Assembly: GCA_954871525.1 (NCBI GenBank)
Contig: OX940871.1
Coordinates: 22,009,086-22,073,085, forward strand
Length of the DNA: 64,000 bases
Source of the DNA: Parietaria judaica
Taxonomy: Eukaryota > Streptophyta > Magnoliopsida > Rosales > Urticaceae
Direction of reading: 5' to 3'
Shown here: piece by piece, positions 42,205-54,967 of the stretch
How the letters are laid out: each line of letters starts with the position of its first letter
Numbering within the stretch: position 1 is the first letter of the stretch
Notes under the pieces: generated by a model
The model's input: the letters and a program-made list of their open reading frames with translations, nothing else
Told to the model about the DNA's origin: nothing
The model's database searches: none
Program-made: the position numbers and the translations under genes

Positions 42205-45200
42205 ACCTCTCATTGATCTCTTTTTATTACATTATTTTGTACAGCTAGGTGAAGCTTTTTATTCAAATTTTTTTGGATCATTTAATGGAAATTTTTCATA
42301 GTGTGTGTTTTATTCAAATATTTAGATGTAATAAGGTTTTGAATCTTGTATCTCAAAGATATAAGTTCAAATACATAAATACTCAAAACAATTTAAATAA
42401 AACTTCGGATTTTTGCTACATAAGTACTCGAGATTGTATTAAGTGTCGCTATATTCCCAAATAATTTGTGACAATATATAGTACTCATTGGCCACAAAAA
42501 ATTGTTGATGTACTCTAATTTATTAAATTATTAAAGCTGCAAATACCCAATTAAATATTATTGATGAATATATAATATTTTATTATAACATAGCTTATGC
42601 ATCAAAGATTTGCACCTATCCACATTAATGCATATGATAAAATTATTAGACTTTAATCAAAGCTTTCCCACAAATTATTGATCAAATTTTGGACTATATA
42701 TTTAATGGGATTTGTCTTTGTTTGGACTTTTGGATGGATGAGTTGTTTTCAGTCTTGAATATTAAATCATTTTTTTAGTTAATCATACACAAATTTCACT
42801 GTTCATGCATCAGAGTTTTGTACTTAATCCTCATTAATCTAACTAGCATTAGACTTGATCAAAGATTTACTAAGAAGTTTCCTTTTATTCACCTTTTATT
42901 TTCAACTTTTATATAAATTTACTCTCTTTTTTAAGAACTAAAATATGTTTTCATGATATATTTAACTTCTTTTCTATACGATTTGATCATTGATTTTTTT
43001 TTTAAAATCAAAGTTACTCTTCTTAAAAAAATAATTCTTTTTTGTATCTAATATTTCAAAAAATGGCTAAAATAATCAATAATCGATTTTACCTTATCAA
43101 ATTAATTACAATCACTAAAAGAAGAAGAAGAAAAAAAGACTAAATACCTAAATACAGATTACTTTAGAAATTAAATAATAGCACAAATCAAATAACAATA
43201 ATAATACTGAAATAAAAATTGATGAAAGTGTTGAAGTTTGATAGAGATAGTGAAGTTGACCTCACAATGATCAAGTTTAGAATCATTTGATAAATTTGAT
43301 TAAAAGAATATTGAAGATGACAAAAATTAAAAACTGAATTACTTTACTGGCCTACGTTTATTAAGATATCTAATATATATAGCACTACTCTGTCGTTTAT
43401 TAAGATATATTTTAAATGCCTTGATGATCATACTATCTGTAACGCTTAATTTTCTAAAAAAAAATTAATACAAACAATGCATTAATCTCTTGTTTATTAG
43501 CATAAAATAAAAAACCAACAACAACAAAATTTCAATAAAAAGCAATTTTCAGCCCTCTAATAGTGCTTTCAAGATTGGTATTCACTAAATTTGTTTGGAC
43601 TTGTGTTAATTCCACTACATACTTTACAAAGAGGTCCTGGGTTCAAACGCAAATGTGTCCGCCCTTTACACAATTAACTTGGTCAATAATATCATTATTT
43701 TTTTTACACTGAATATATCTAGTAACACGGGAGTGCATTGTAACATTGACCAATAATATCACCTCACTCACCGAAAGAAAGAAAAAAAATTGATTTTCAA
43801 TCCACGACATATAAATGATATATGTCATTGGTCATTTTCGATATGGCTCGTTTCAGATTAATTATAGTGCCTATAACCGTATAATTTCATTAAATTAATA
43901 TCAATTAATCTATATTTTTGTTCAATCTTGAATGTATATGTATATATATATATATATATAAATATAAATGTTAAGAAAATAGGATTTGGCAAGAAAGTAC
44001 CATGTTAGTAATAGCTTTGTTGCGGTTTAATACTTATGTTAATCTTTTACGATAAAAGTAGTCAATTTGTGCTTATGTGGCCAACGGTCTACTTAAGTAA
44101 CGCCAATTGCTTACGTGGCCACCGGCCGGCGTGTGCAACGACGTACTTCGAAAGTGTAAACGGTAACAACTCTTTCAAAATTGAACAAACTATTTATTTA
44201 GTGCGATTGTACATAGAAAATAGCTCGAATCGTCATATTCATAGCAGCCCATGACTTGTCTATTCTAAAATATAACCGTGCTTTAGGGTCGGCTTGTGAA
44301 CTAGTAATATATATTTCTTTACTATCAAAGTTAATCAATCATATTTATTTATTTATTTTCTTGTCTTCAACGTGACTAATGATTTTATTATCTATTTTTA
44401 TATTATATTGAAAGCAATGTAGGTATGGCTTTCTAGGATTTTGAAACGAATATTCCAAGTTAATTAACTTATTCGCATAATTTAATGTAAAGCATGCAAT
44501 ATAAAAAACAAAAAGATAAATTTGCCAGACCATTTTGTTTTATTGACACCGAATCGTTTATATGATATGAATCAACCACAGAATTATTACTCGGGTACAA
44601 AAGTAAGTAATAAAAATATAGTGTTTTTCACGTGCTAAAAATACAAACATATGATTTGTAAAGCTGTAAAACAAATATCTTATTAGAGCATTAATATAAG
44701 AAGCCATATCTACTAAACACACTTATTAATAGTAGGGTAAAATATATATATATATATATATATTTTTACCCGATTCCGCAATCCTGAATTATCTATACTA
44801 TATTAGGAACATTATTTACTCAGAGAAAATGAGTAAATTACTGTTATTTTTTATTTTTAAACCGAGTTTTATTTTTATCAGTTCCATGTACTAGCTTAAA
44901 GAATATTTATATTATTTTTGAGGAAAAAATGAAATTGGCAGTCAATATTTTCCGAATCAGGATTGGTTTCGCAGATCACTACCAAATTTATATCCAAATC
45001 AGATTACTCAATTCTCGGTTTGAAGCTAAACAACTTAAAGTTATAAGATTTAGCAAATAAAAAACTTACTGACCAAAAATATTAATCCCAAAAGCAATTT
45101 GGCAAATGTGGAGGCTTGAATTTTTTATTTAGTGAAAAAAAAAAATAGAGATGAAAGAGAAAGAAATAGTTTTAAATAAAATGTGACATCTTTTGTTTTA

Positions 45201-45228
45201 GTATACATCTGAAAATTAGAGCAAACAT
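42205..45228. other. Intergenic DNA between the tandem phosphatases, no gene seen
   Basis: About 42205-42450 should include the 3' leader of the first phosphatase. The remainder is AT-rich, with (TA)n tracts at about 43939-43960 and 44743-44763 and short open frames lacking recognisable features. Confidence 0.45.
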
Positions 45229-46275
45229 TGTAGCCCTCATTTGCTTATATTGGGACGGGCACATTGTCGTTTGTTGATCTTTATTGGGCTTTGGGCATGG
45301 ATTCTTGGCGCCTCTGGTCGGTCGGACCCTACGCTAACCATTGACCCATAACCGGGTTCTCAATTACCTGTTAACACTGAGCTTTAGAAAAGACTAGGTC
45401 TGGGTTACAGGTTTGGTGACCGCTGAGAACAGAAACCCTTGCAAAGCAGGTCGATGATCGGCCTTTGGCGAACACTGGTAGATCAAACCCTCCGCTAATT
45501 GTCGGCCTAGAACCGGGCCCTCCGGTCTATTGTAGCAGAGTCTCAATACCCCTGCAAGGCGGGTCTAATAAGACTTGGGGATAGATAGTTGACCACTAAG
45601 AACTAGAACCTTCGTAGGGCAGGTCACAAATCAGACCAGGATCTTCTCTAGGGCTTCCGCTCTTGCCGGCTTCTCCGTCTCCAAATTTGGGGGAAAGTCG
45701 AATATCCGAGATCAGGAAGAACGAGGGTGCCCCCATTTTCACCTTTGACACTCAACAATAGTAAAGTATATGTGAGGACGGGAATTTTATAGATGTTGAG
45801 AGTGTTTGAATGAGTTGTTTCGAATTACCCTTTTGAATGAATCAAGAACCTATTTATAGAAGGGTTCGGGAGCTTGTATTCAATTAAAATTGCTTTTCGG
45901 GGCCCCCGGACAAATGAATAATAATTATTTTACCCCCAGGCGCCGTGGTGCGCTCCACGGGCGCTCAAGCGCGTTTTGGGGCCTCACGTCCGCCACGGAG
46001 GCCCACATGCACATGTGCGGGGCGCGTGTGGGAGCCTGCCACGGTGCCCCCGAGCTCTTTTTAGGGCACGAGACGCGTCTCGATGCTGTTTTTTGACCCC
46101 CGAACGTGCCTTTGCTTAGTTTTAGTATTTTTATGAATATTTGGGCTTCTCGTTTGATAAAAATAAGCCTTTGGAAGGTGTTTCAAGCTGAAATCAATTT
46201 ATTTAATAAAGAAATAATTAATTAAATAATCTTTTTTGTATTAAATAATCTTGTTAAAAAAAATATCTCATAACA
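45229..46275. mobile_element. GC-rich LTR-like block, family B copy 2
   Basis: The block begins TGTAGCCCTCATTTGC and ends CTCATAACA. It shares ordered motifs with 16436-17843: CACTCAACAATAG, GAATGAGTT, CTATTTATAGAAGGGTTCGGG. It stands out by higher GC from AT-rich flanks. No target duplication was found at these limits, so the exact ends are uncertain. No gag-pol sequence is present. Confidence 0.5.
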
Positions 46276-46791
46276 ATGCAGATAAAATATTTAGAAGAGA
46301 TAAATATATTTGATCCAAAATTTCCAAACGCATACATATCTAGAATTTAAGCCCCGGCTGATTTATCGAATTGACAATCACTTTCTTTTTTCTTTTTTTT
46401 GGAAGTACCCATCTTAGAAATTGTTCTAAATAAAAAAAAAATGCATCATGTTGACATAGGTAATACCAATCAACTTGCCTCTTCAATCATACGACTTGTA
46501 CATGCACGATCTCAAATAATTCTGCAGCCTCATATACTGCACAATCTCGATTACGTCCCATCAGCACAACAATGCAAGATTACACATCTTACCTTTTTCT
46601 TGTCTTTCTCGGCTCACGGGATTGACAATGGTCACGAAAACAAATAAAAAAGATAATAACACCAAATTTAGGTATAGAAAGAGAATTTTCCCTAGTTGCT
46701 TGCTTCATCTCTCCTATATAATATTATGAGAGCTTGTTTCTTTTCATTTTTGTGAGAAAACAGATAAAACTTAAGAGAGAGAGTGAAGGTA

Positions 46792-49700
46792 ATGGTGAAG
46801 GAAATGTGTAGAGAAGTGGTTGTTGTGTGCATGTTGTTGATGATGCAGGTTTCAATGGTGGTGAGGAGTGATGAGCCGCAGCCACTTTCCAGTATTCACA
46901 TCCGCAAAACTGTGCTTCGTCTCCATTCCTCTGCCTCTCTCGATGCTTCTCCTACTCTCCTCGGCCAAACAGTAAGACTAACCCGGCATTGCAGTTAAGT
47001 GGCGGAAAATTCCCGCCGTTGGCACCGTTTCCGGTGGTAGTGTCAGATGATCGGAGAAGAAAAATTGTTTTTTTTTTTTTAATACTAAATAAGATAATAA
47101 TTTTTTAAATCAAATCCCAAATCTTAATTATTGTACGGTAAAAAGTTATAAGTATTTGTATTTGTATTTTTTATTCATTCATTAACACCTATACTATGTG
47201 ATACTTGAGATATACCATGGTTATCAGTTAACTCGTAAATATAATCAGCCCGAACTGTTATCGGTTTTTAAAAAAACTACGATTTACTCACCGGTTAACT
47301 ATAACTCGTTCACTCAAAAAAAAAAAAAAAACTTATTACTCGTTGATGATCAACCCGTGGTGTATATATATATATATATAGAGTGTATCTATATACTATA
47401 TATAGGGGTGGAGCCAAGGGGGACGGAGCGGGGGCGGCCGCTCCCACTTGGTCCGAACACGTCAGTTTTATTTTCATTTGTTCATATCATTAAAAGTTTA
47501 TATATAAATAATAAACATAGCATTACTACAGCCTAGTGAAATTTTGTTACTTTTAAAGTTTTCTCAAAGTTATAACTCTTGGTTCAATTCTCAACCTCCC
47601 CAAATTTTTTAATGTTTTTTAGCAACACTTTTTTATGGAAATAACTTCTTTTTTCCATGGTATTTTTGTACTTTACTTAATTATAGATATACTAAAACGA
47701 TTACAACTTACAAAATTAGATAATAAAACCACCAATTTATTTAAGACGTGCAAAGTTTTAAATATTAAAATAAAGATGGAATAAAGATCCTATTGAACAA
47801 TTTTCATAAACCGAAAGTTCATAAAAAATAGTTATAATGCAATGTATAATAATAGTACTTTCAATATCTCGTTTTATCATGAAATTTGTAATCGATTAAT
47901 TTTGCCCCTTCTTAGTCAGAGTTCTGGCTCCGCCCCTGTATACTCACACGTATTTTGATTGTTATAAGTCTTGCTTTCTTACTAAGATGGGTAGAGACCA
48001 GAATATGTTTTTCTTTTTTCTTACGTTTTTAAAATCATATTATTAAAACAATCTAGAATATATGTCAAGGTCATATTAAAAAAAATTACATTAAATACTC
48101 ATAGTGCATATTTATCTGTTCAATTTTTTAAAAAACTGTTCTCCCAGAAATGTAATTTTTCTATAAGATCTATTTTTTTTTTTCTAATTTACAATTAACA
48201 AACTTTTTTTTAAACCTGTTTACTATTTTCTTGACTTACCCTCTAGAGGAAAAATATTTCTAAATATAATTTACTTCCGACTATTTTTCTTCAGTTGCTT
48301 TTTAAAGTGGAAAAGTACCTAATTTCAGGAAAACTGTAATTAGTTCATTTTTGGTTAAAAATGTTAATGGAAGAATTGTCGTTTCTATTAGCTTCTTTTT
48401 GAGGAGAGTGGAGGGAATCGGACCGGACTAGCTATTATTTTGTTGAACTTGAATACTCTTTTCACTACATAAGGAAAATTGGTCCCCGTAAGCCCGGTTG
48501 ACTACACAATTTTGATACTTTTGCCACAATTATCACTATACAATACTACATGGAAAACGACAACATTGAATAGTACTAGCAATAAAAAAAAACGACATCA
48601 TCTCACAAAAATAAAAAATTTATCAAACGACATAAATCTCAGCATCTCATTAGATTAAGAAAATTGCATTAACTGAACTACAAGAATGACATTTTTCATC
48701 CGCACCGGGAATTGACTACCCCCCGGGCCCCGTTAACTCTAAGAAACGGCATTGTTCGGGAAAACGACATAGATTTTGACAAATAACTTTATTCCATTGA
48801 TTTAAACAAATTAACTTTATTCCTTTAAATTATTTACTAATATCCACAGGGTGAAGATACTCAATGGGTTAATGTGAAGATCGAATATCCTGAGCCATCT
48901 AATGATGATTGGGTTGGAGTTTTCTCTCCTGCAAATTTCAAGTAAATCAACACTCATTTCAATTACATTTTTAGCTACACACTTAACAATTTTTTTTTTT
49001 AATAAATTGTTATTGTACAGAAATTAAAGTTCAAATTATTATTTTATTCTGTTTATAAGTGTAGCTCATCAATATGCCCAGCTGATGAAGCTAATTGGAA
49101 AATCGGCAAACCATACATATGTACTGCTCCGATAAAGGTACTTAAAATTTTCAATAAAAAGAGGCTGAGTGGTTGAGTATCTGAACTTGTATATTCAGGA
49201 TTTGAGACCTGCGACATACAACAAATAAAAGAAAAAAAAAAATTGAATTCAGGACCACCCTTAAGCTATGGTAAACAATGTATTTGTCATCTGCTAATTA
49301 TTTTACTTTTTTTTTAATATCGCTCACCAAATTTACTTTTTTATTATAAGAATATTGATCACCAAGTACATTTTTAATTATTTTTTTTCCTTTGCTACTC
49401 ACTTCACCAAATTCCCTTTGTTTTACTAAGTATTTGAATTTGTATCATTAAGTTAAGGGTTCGAGACCCACGGTATACAAAAAATTGAAGGAAGAAAAAA
49501 CGCTTGCCTTATAAAATAACTAATAATAATAATAATAGTAATTCGAGGCACGTTTCATGAATTGGGTCTCCTTATTCCATACTAACAATTTTGTGTCCCC
49601 GTCTTTCAGTACATGTTTGTGAACCGATCAAACTCGGATTACGCGACGACTGGAAAGGCGACAATGAAGTTCCGGCTGATCAACCAGCGGGCAGATTTCG

Positions 49701-52700
49701 CCTTCGCTTTGTTCTCAGGCGGTGTGAAAAATGTGTGCATTTCTCTTGACCTGTTTCCCTTAATGTAGGACTACATTGCACATGCCGCTCACTCTTTAAT
49801 GTCGGTCTTGCAGCCAGTGCTTGTGGCAGTTTCAAACTCGATAACATATGCCAATCCGAAAGCACCGCTCTATCCGCGCCTCGCACTAGGGAAGGCCTGG
49901 GACGAAGTAAGCGTAAAACTAGAGAGTGTTTTTTAGTGATATTTTGTGAGCGTTCTCGCGCATAATTTGACACTTTCATCTTGCAGATGACGGTGACGTG
50001 GACTAGCGGATACAATATCGATGAGGCCGTTCCGTTCATTGAGTGGGGTCTCAAGGGAGAAACCCAACTTAGATCTCCGGCAGGAACGTTGACATATGAC
50101 CGGAATAGCATGTGTGGTACGTGGATCACGGGCATTTCTTTCTACACTTTAATGTTACCTCTGCTCTGCTCGGTATGATATTGTCCTCTTTGAAAGGCTC
50201 GGAATAATATATGAACGTATTTCAGTTTTAAACATTTTTCCGCACGGTTTTTTCTTAGTAATAGTTTCAAAGCGGACAAAATCAGATTGAACAAAAGCGA
50301 GGATGACATTTAATATGAAATCTTACCATAAGGCCTTTGTCCGCACGGAATTTGCTGTCATATCTAGTTTCAAAGCAGATCTAACAAGCGCGAACAGCGT
50401 CGCATATTTAATGTGAAATCTTATAATGAGGCCTTTGTTTTCAGGTGCTCCTGCAAATACAGTTGGCTGGCGCGATCCTGGATTCACCCACACGAGTTTT
50501 CTCAAGGACTTGTGGCCAAACTCTCAGTATTTATTTTCTCTAAATCTAGGAATATATATATATACATATATATACTTATTATACTTACAACGGTTGCTAT
50601 AATTTATTTTCAGATACTCTTACAAATTGGGCCATCGTCTAATCAACGGCTCATATGTTTGGAGCAAAAAGAAATTCTCGTTCAAATCGCCGCCTTATCC
50701 GGGACAGGACTCTTTGCAGCGCGTCATCGTGTTCGGAGACATGGGAACGGTCGGTTTCTTCACTAAGTTTGGCATTTTCGCAAAGAAAAATATGTTTTAA
50801 AAATTATGTGTTGATTCGTGCTTCCTAGTCTGCCCGCGACGGTTCGAACGAGTACTCCGTCGAGCCAGGTTCGCTGAACACGACTGACCAACTCGTCAAG
50901 GACTTGAAGAACTACGACATAGTTTTCCACATCGGAGACATGTCGTACGCTGACGGGTACCTCTCGGAATGGGACCAATTCACAGCTCAGGTTGAGCCTA
51001 TTGCCTCGGCCGTACCGTACATGGTTGCGAGGTTCGTCTCTACGATCGTACTCTCATGTCAATCTCTTTTTGAGATTTTTAAGTGTCTGATTTGGTTCGA
51101 ATCTGTAGTGGAAATCACGAGCGTGACTGGCCCGATTCGGGGTCGTTCTTCAGCGCTGTGGATTCGGGCGGGGAATGTGGAGTCGTGGCCGAGAAAATGT
51201 TCTACGTTCCGGCTAACAATAGAGCTAAGTTTTGGTGAGTTTCAGAATTTATCTATCGCCAATTTCAGATTTTAACGGACTTCCAAAACATAGAAAGAAA
51301 ATTAAATCAAACAAAGAACAAGATTTTTATCTTAGTCGATCTTGTTAAGAAAATACAACCAGAAACAGTATCACTCCCGGTTGACCTAAAACCGGATCGG
51401 GTCTCAGTTCAAGACCCCGTCTCCGACTCGATTCCCTATAAAATTGTGTTCAACTTAAACTTGGAGCGAGTCTGGCATTTGAAAGCTCGAAAAAAAAAAC
51501 CGGACCGGGCCAAAAAAAATTCCAAAACCCGCTACCCAGCACTTCAAGGATACAAATTTAAATACTCGATAGCGGTTATTGACTCTAAGCTATGCCTTAT
51601 TTGACCACTACTACATTTCATAGCTTCCATGTTACTTAACAGGGCTTCTTGACATGTTGCAGGTACTCGGCGGACTACGGGATGTTCAAGTTCTGCGTGG
51701 CGGACAGCGAGCACGACTGGCGTGCGGGCACAGAGCAGTACCGCTGGATCGAGGAGTGCCTGGCCTCGGCCGACCGGCGTAAACAGCCATGGCTCGTGTT
51801 TGCGACGCACCGCGTGCTGGGGTACTCCTCGAACTATTGGTACGGCCGAGAGGGGTCGTTCCAGGAGCCGATGGGAAGGGACGACTTGCAGAAATTGTGG
51901 CAGAAGTACCGAGTCGACATCGCCTTCTTCGGCCACGTCCATAACTACGAAAGGATTTGCCCCATATACCAGGTAACACTGCTAATTCGGCTCATAATAA
52001 CTACTTGAACTAGTATCTTGAGATACAAGTCACACGATGTACGAAAAATTGAAAAACGCGCTTATTAGATTTATTAAGAAAGAAAGGCTTAAAATATATA
52101 TTTTAAGATACACTTTGTTTATACTATATGTTTTATAAAAAAAAAAATAGGGTAAACTGTGGCTAATGTACCCAATGTTTGATATTCTGCGGATTATGTA
52201 CCTAATGTTTATTTTCGGCGCCTAATGTACTCAACGTTTGATTTGTTAGATATTTTCGTGTTTTCCGTCAGTTGACCGTTAGAGAGTTATCCTCCTCTAT
52301 ATGTACACTTTTTCGTATTTTTGACATAACTCACTCAACTTTTGTCCATATTTTATGCACTACTTATGGTTGGAAAGATAAGAGATAGATCTACAACTTT
52401 GATGTTTTAAGTTTTGTAAAATAAGTTCTAGAAAAATACAAAATTTCAAATACAGCGTACAACTGGACATTAGTTTAATGAAAAATATTTGTTTCGAGCA
52501 AATTTTAACATACTTAGTGATTTTTTGAGATGAAACGTAAAAGTAAAAAGTTATAGATAAATATTTTAGCTTTATAACGGGTGTTTATTTATTAATTTTG
52601 GACAAAAAATGAGCGATTTATGCCAAAAATATGAAAGATGTGATGTGAAATAATCTTTCATATTTTCGCCATAACTCACTCATTTTTTGTCTAAAATTTA

Positions 52701-53628
52701 TAGATAAACACCCTTTAGAAAGATAAAAAATTTATCTACAACTTTTTAGTTTTATGTTTCATCATAAAAAAATCATTAAGTATATTAAAACTTGCTCGAA
52801 ACAAATATTTTGCATTGCACTAATGTCCAATTTTACGTAGTAATTAAAATTTCATATTTTTCAAAAACTGTTTTTACAAAACTTAAAGCACCAAAGTTGT
52901 AGATCTATCTCTTATCTTTCCAACCATAGGTCGTGCATAAATTTTGGATAAAAAATGAGTGAGTTATGTTAAAAATACAAAAAGTGTACATATAGAGGAG
53001 GATAAGTATCTAACGGTCAACTGACGGAAAACACGAAAATATCTAACGGATCAAACATTGGGTACATTAGTCGCTGAAAATAAATATTAGATACATAATC
53101 CGCAGAAAATCAAACATTGAGTACATTAACCGCAGTTTACCCAAAAATATATACATATATATATAACGGTCATATGGAACCAACGACATTACATAATTCG
53201 TAATATTGGGTACTTAACCGTTAACCTGTAGTAAACCTTAAAACACTATTTTATATGCACTTGTGCCGCAAATATCTCTTCTAAGCTAACTTACTAACAT
53301 GCATACCGGTTTGTTGACTCAGAACCAGTGCGTGAACAACGAGAAATCGCACTACTCGGGCGTGGTGAACGGGACGATCCACGTGGTGGTGGGTGGCGGG
53401 GGGCGGTCGCTGTCGGACTACAGCGTGCTGACTCCGTACTGGAGCATCTACAGAGACTACGACTACGGGTTTGTGAAGCTGACGGCGTTTAACCACTCGT
53501 CCTTGCTCTTCGAGTACAAGAAGAGCCGCGACGGCCAAGTCTACGACTCGTTCACCGTGTACCGAGAGTACAAGGACGTCTTGGCCTGCGTCCACGACAG
53601 CTGCGAGCCCACCACCCTCGCCTCTTGA
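46792..53628 (+). CDS. PAP27: Purple acid phosphatase, PAP27-like, tandem copy 2
   Basis: A paralogue of the preceding gene with the same 12-exon plan: 46792-46971, 48850-48941, 49065-49137, 49610-49732, 49814-49906, 49987-50116, 50445-50526, 50614-50749, 50829-51031, 51109-51234, 51663-51972 and 53323-53628; 617 aa. Seen: signal peptide with core VVVVCMLLMMQVSMVV; then the same N-domain and metallophosphatase domain. Metal ligands Asp300, Asp340, Tyr343, Asn373, His462, His504 and His506 are all present. Intron positions and phases match copy 1 throughout, so this is a tandem gene duplication. The N-terminal region and signal peptide have diverged most; the last exon is nearly the same in both. 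The start at 46792 follows a leader with no other ATG nearby; the in-frame GTG at 46783 is not needed. Intron 1 holds an hAT-like element; intron 11 holds a fold-back element. The PAP27 label is a clade assignment, not proof of orthology. Confidence 0.94.
47403..47938. mobile_element. hAT-like element in phosphatase copy 2 intron 1
   Basis: The left end TAGGGGTGGAGCCAAGG and right end TTCTGGCTCCGCCCCTG are inverted repeats of the hAT type (CAGGGGCGGAGCCA). The left flank is a TA-rich microsatellite, so no clear 8-bp duplication can be read. About 536 bp, no transposase. Confidence 0.7.
52150..53142. mobile_element. Fold-back MULE-like element in phosphatase copy 2 intron 11
   Basis: This 993-bp element starts GGGTAAACTGTGGCTAATGT and ends with its near-complement. 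The two halves align in inverted orientation over about 480 bp each, almost to the centre near 52640. Flanks AAAAAAATA (52141-52149) and AAAAATATA (53143-53151) match at 8 of 9 positions, fitting a Mutator-type 9-bp duplication. It sits in the sense transcript of the gene, so the pre-mRNA could form a long hairpin. Confidence 0.85.
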
Positions 53629-54526
53629 AGTAGTAATTTCCTTGATTGTCAGATAATGGTGATCAAAGAGTGTTTTGTTTCTAATAATTATTTGTAAGGG
53701 TGAAACCGGGATTGGTACCGTGTATTTTTATTTGCTAGTCCCGATCGCGGAAAAGCCTGTTTCTTTTTTAAGAATCCAGACGAGGCGAAACTAAGTCGGA
53801 CTGAAAATATATAATTAGTTAGTAAAATGTACGTCAAAAACCGATTTTCAAAGATGATTTAAGAATTATTAAATCGATGAAAACTACATTTGAATCAAAT
53901 AAATTTAGATTAAAATATAAAATGGTTTTCAAAATAAAATCATAAAGATAAAAACTATATTTGCAGCGAAAGTACTTACATGCTACTAAAAAATCTGACT
54001 GATGTTCTTCTTTTCTTTTTTATCGCGACAAAAGTATACAATGTAAAAAAATATTTTTTTAATCACTATCATACCGAGGGCAAGTCGAGATTTTTTGAAA
54101 CCTTGTCATAGGTTATATACGTAATATATGTATGTAATTTTCTCTAGGACGTAACACACATACAATATAACTTTAAAAAAATAATAGTGTGAGGACCATT
54201 TTATTATATTATCAAGTATTGATTCACAGCGCTTCAGATTTAAAATTATTAATTTATCGAGTATATTAATTACACGAGGTTCTAATATATATAAAATAGT
54301 CTATATACATACATAGAGAGAATTGTGTACAATAAATAAAAGAATCTCAACAAAAATCAATCACAATCGTGATCCAAAACTTATTACCAAGAGATATCTT
54401 ATATAACATGCATATAGGAAATATATATATATACGTAATATAGAAGAGAAACGAATACAATTATATTACAATGTACAACAGAGCCAATCAAAGAATTTGA
54501 ACAGAAACCAATATTAACGATAATCA
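53629..54526. other. Spacer between convergent phosphatase copy 2 and CML genes
   Basis: Both genes should end their transcripts here. A GGGTGAAACCGGGATTGG start near 53699 resembles the hAT-like MITE at 33544 but a matching right end was not found. (TA)-rich tracts lie around 54280-54440. Confidence 0.4.
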
Positions 54527-54967
54527 TCATTCCATCATCATCTTAAACTCCTCGAAACTGAGCACGCCGTCGCCGTTTAGATCAAATCTACTGAGCATGA
54601 ACTCGCACTCGCCCACCGTCCTCGACTCACCCAACCGGCTGAGCATCCTCTTCAAGCTCCTCGGCGTGATGACGTTGCTCGCAGTCGCCCCGCTCAAGTC
54701 CACGTACATCCCGAACGCCACTCTCAAATCCTCCACTCTCTCGTCCTCTCCGGCGAGCTCCATCAGCCGCGCCAGATCCTCCGCCCCCAAAAGCCCGTCC
54801 CCGTCAGAATCTAACGCCCCCACCGCGGCCTCCGCCTCCTCAGGCAGAAGCTCGCCACCACCCATCGCGGCCACCCGCCGTTGAAGCTCCGAAGGCGATA
54901 TCTTCCCGTCACCGTCCTCGTCGAAGTACCGGAGAACGTGCTCCAAGTTTCTCACTTGCTTACTCAT
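54527..54967 (-). CDS. Calmodulin-like EF-hand calcium sensor (CML37/38/39-type)
   Basis: A single-exon 146-aa calcium-binding protein, presumed a cytosolic/nuclear calcium sensor that changes shape on calcium binding and docks to target proteins. EF-hand 1 loop Asp16-Glu27 ([12 protein letters not shown]) is canonical. EF-hand 2 loop Asp53-Asp64 ([12 protein letters not shown]) has Asp rather than Glu at position 12. EF-hand 3 (around 88-100, [15 protein letters not shown]) is degenerate and should not bind calcium. EF-hand 4 loop Asp129-Glu140 ([12 protein letters not shown]) is canonical. The [16 protein letters not shown] stretch after the degenerate third hand is typical of the CML37-39 group. 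Lack of introns is usual for these genes. The coding region is much richer in GC than its surroundings, also usual. Which CML number applies cannot be settled by eye. It is convergent with the second phosphatase. Confidence 0.93.
   Translation of the reverse strand: MSKQVRNLEHVLRYFDEDGDGKISPSELQRRVAAMGGGELLPEEAEAAVGALDSDGDGLLGAEDLARLMELAGEDERVEDLRVAFGMYVDLSGATASNVITPRSLKRMLSRLGESRTVGECEFMLSRFDLNGDGVLSFEEFKMMME

Noticed and set aside
51544..51979. Minus-strand frames of 97-132 codons
   Set aside because: They are antisense to phosphatase exon 11, whose plus-strand translation carries the conserved GHVH motif.
54597..54884. Plus-strand 95-codon frame
   Set aside because: It is antisense to the GC-rich CML gene, which has clear EF-hand loops.
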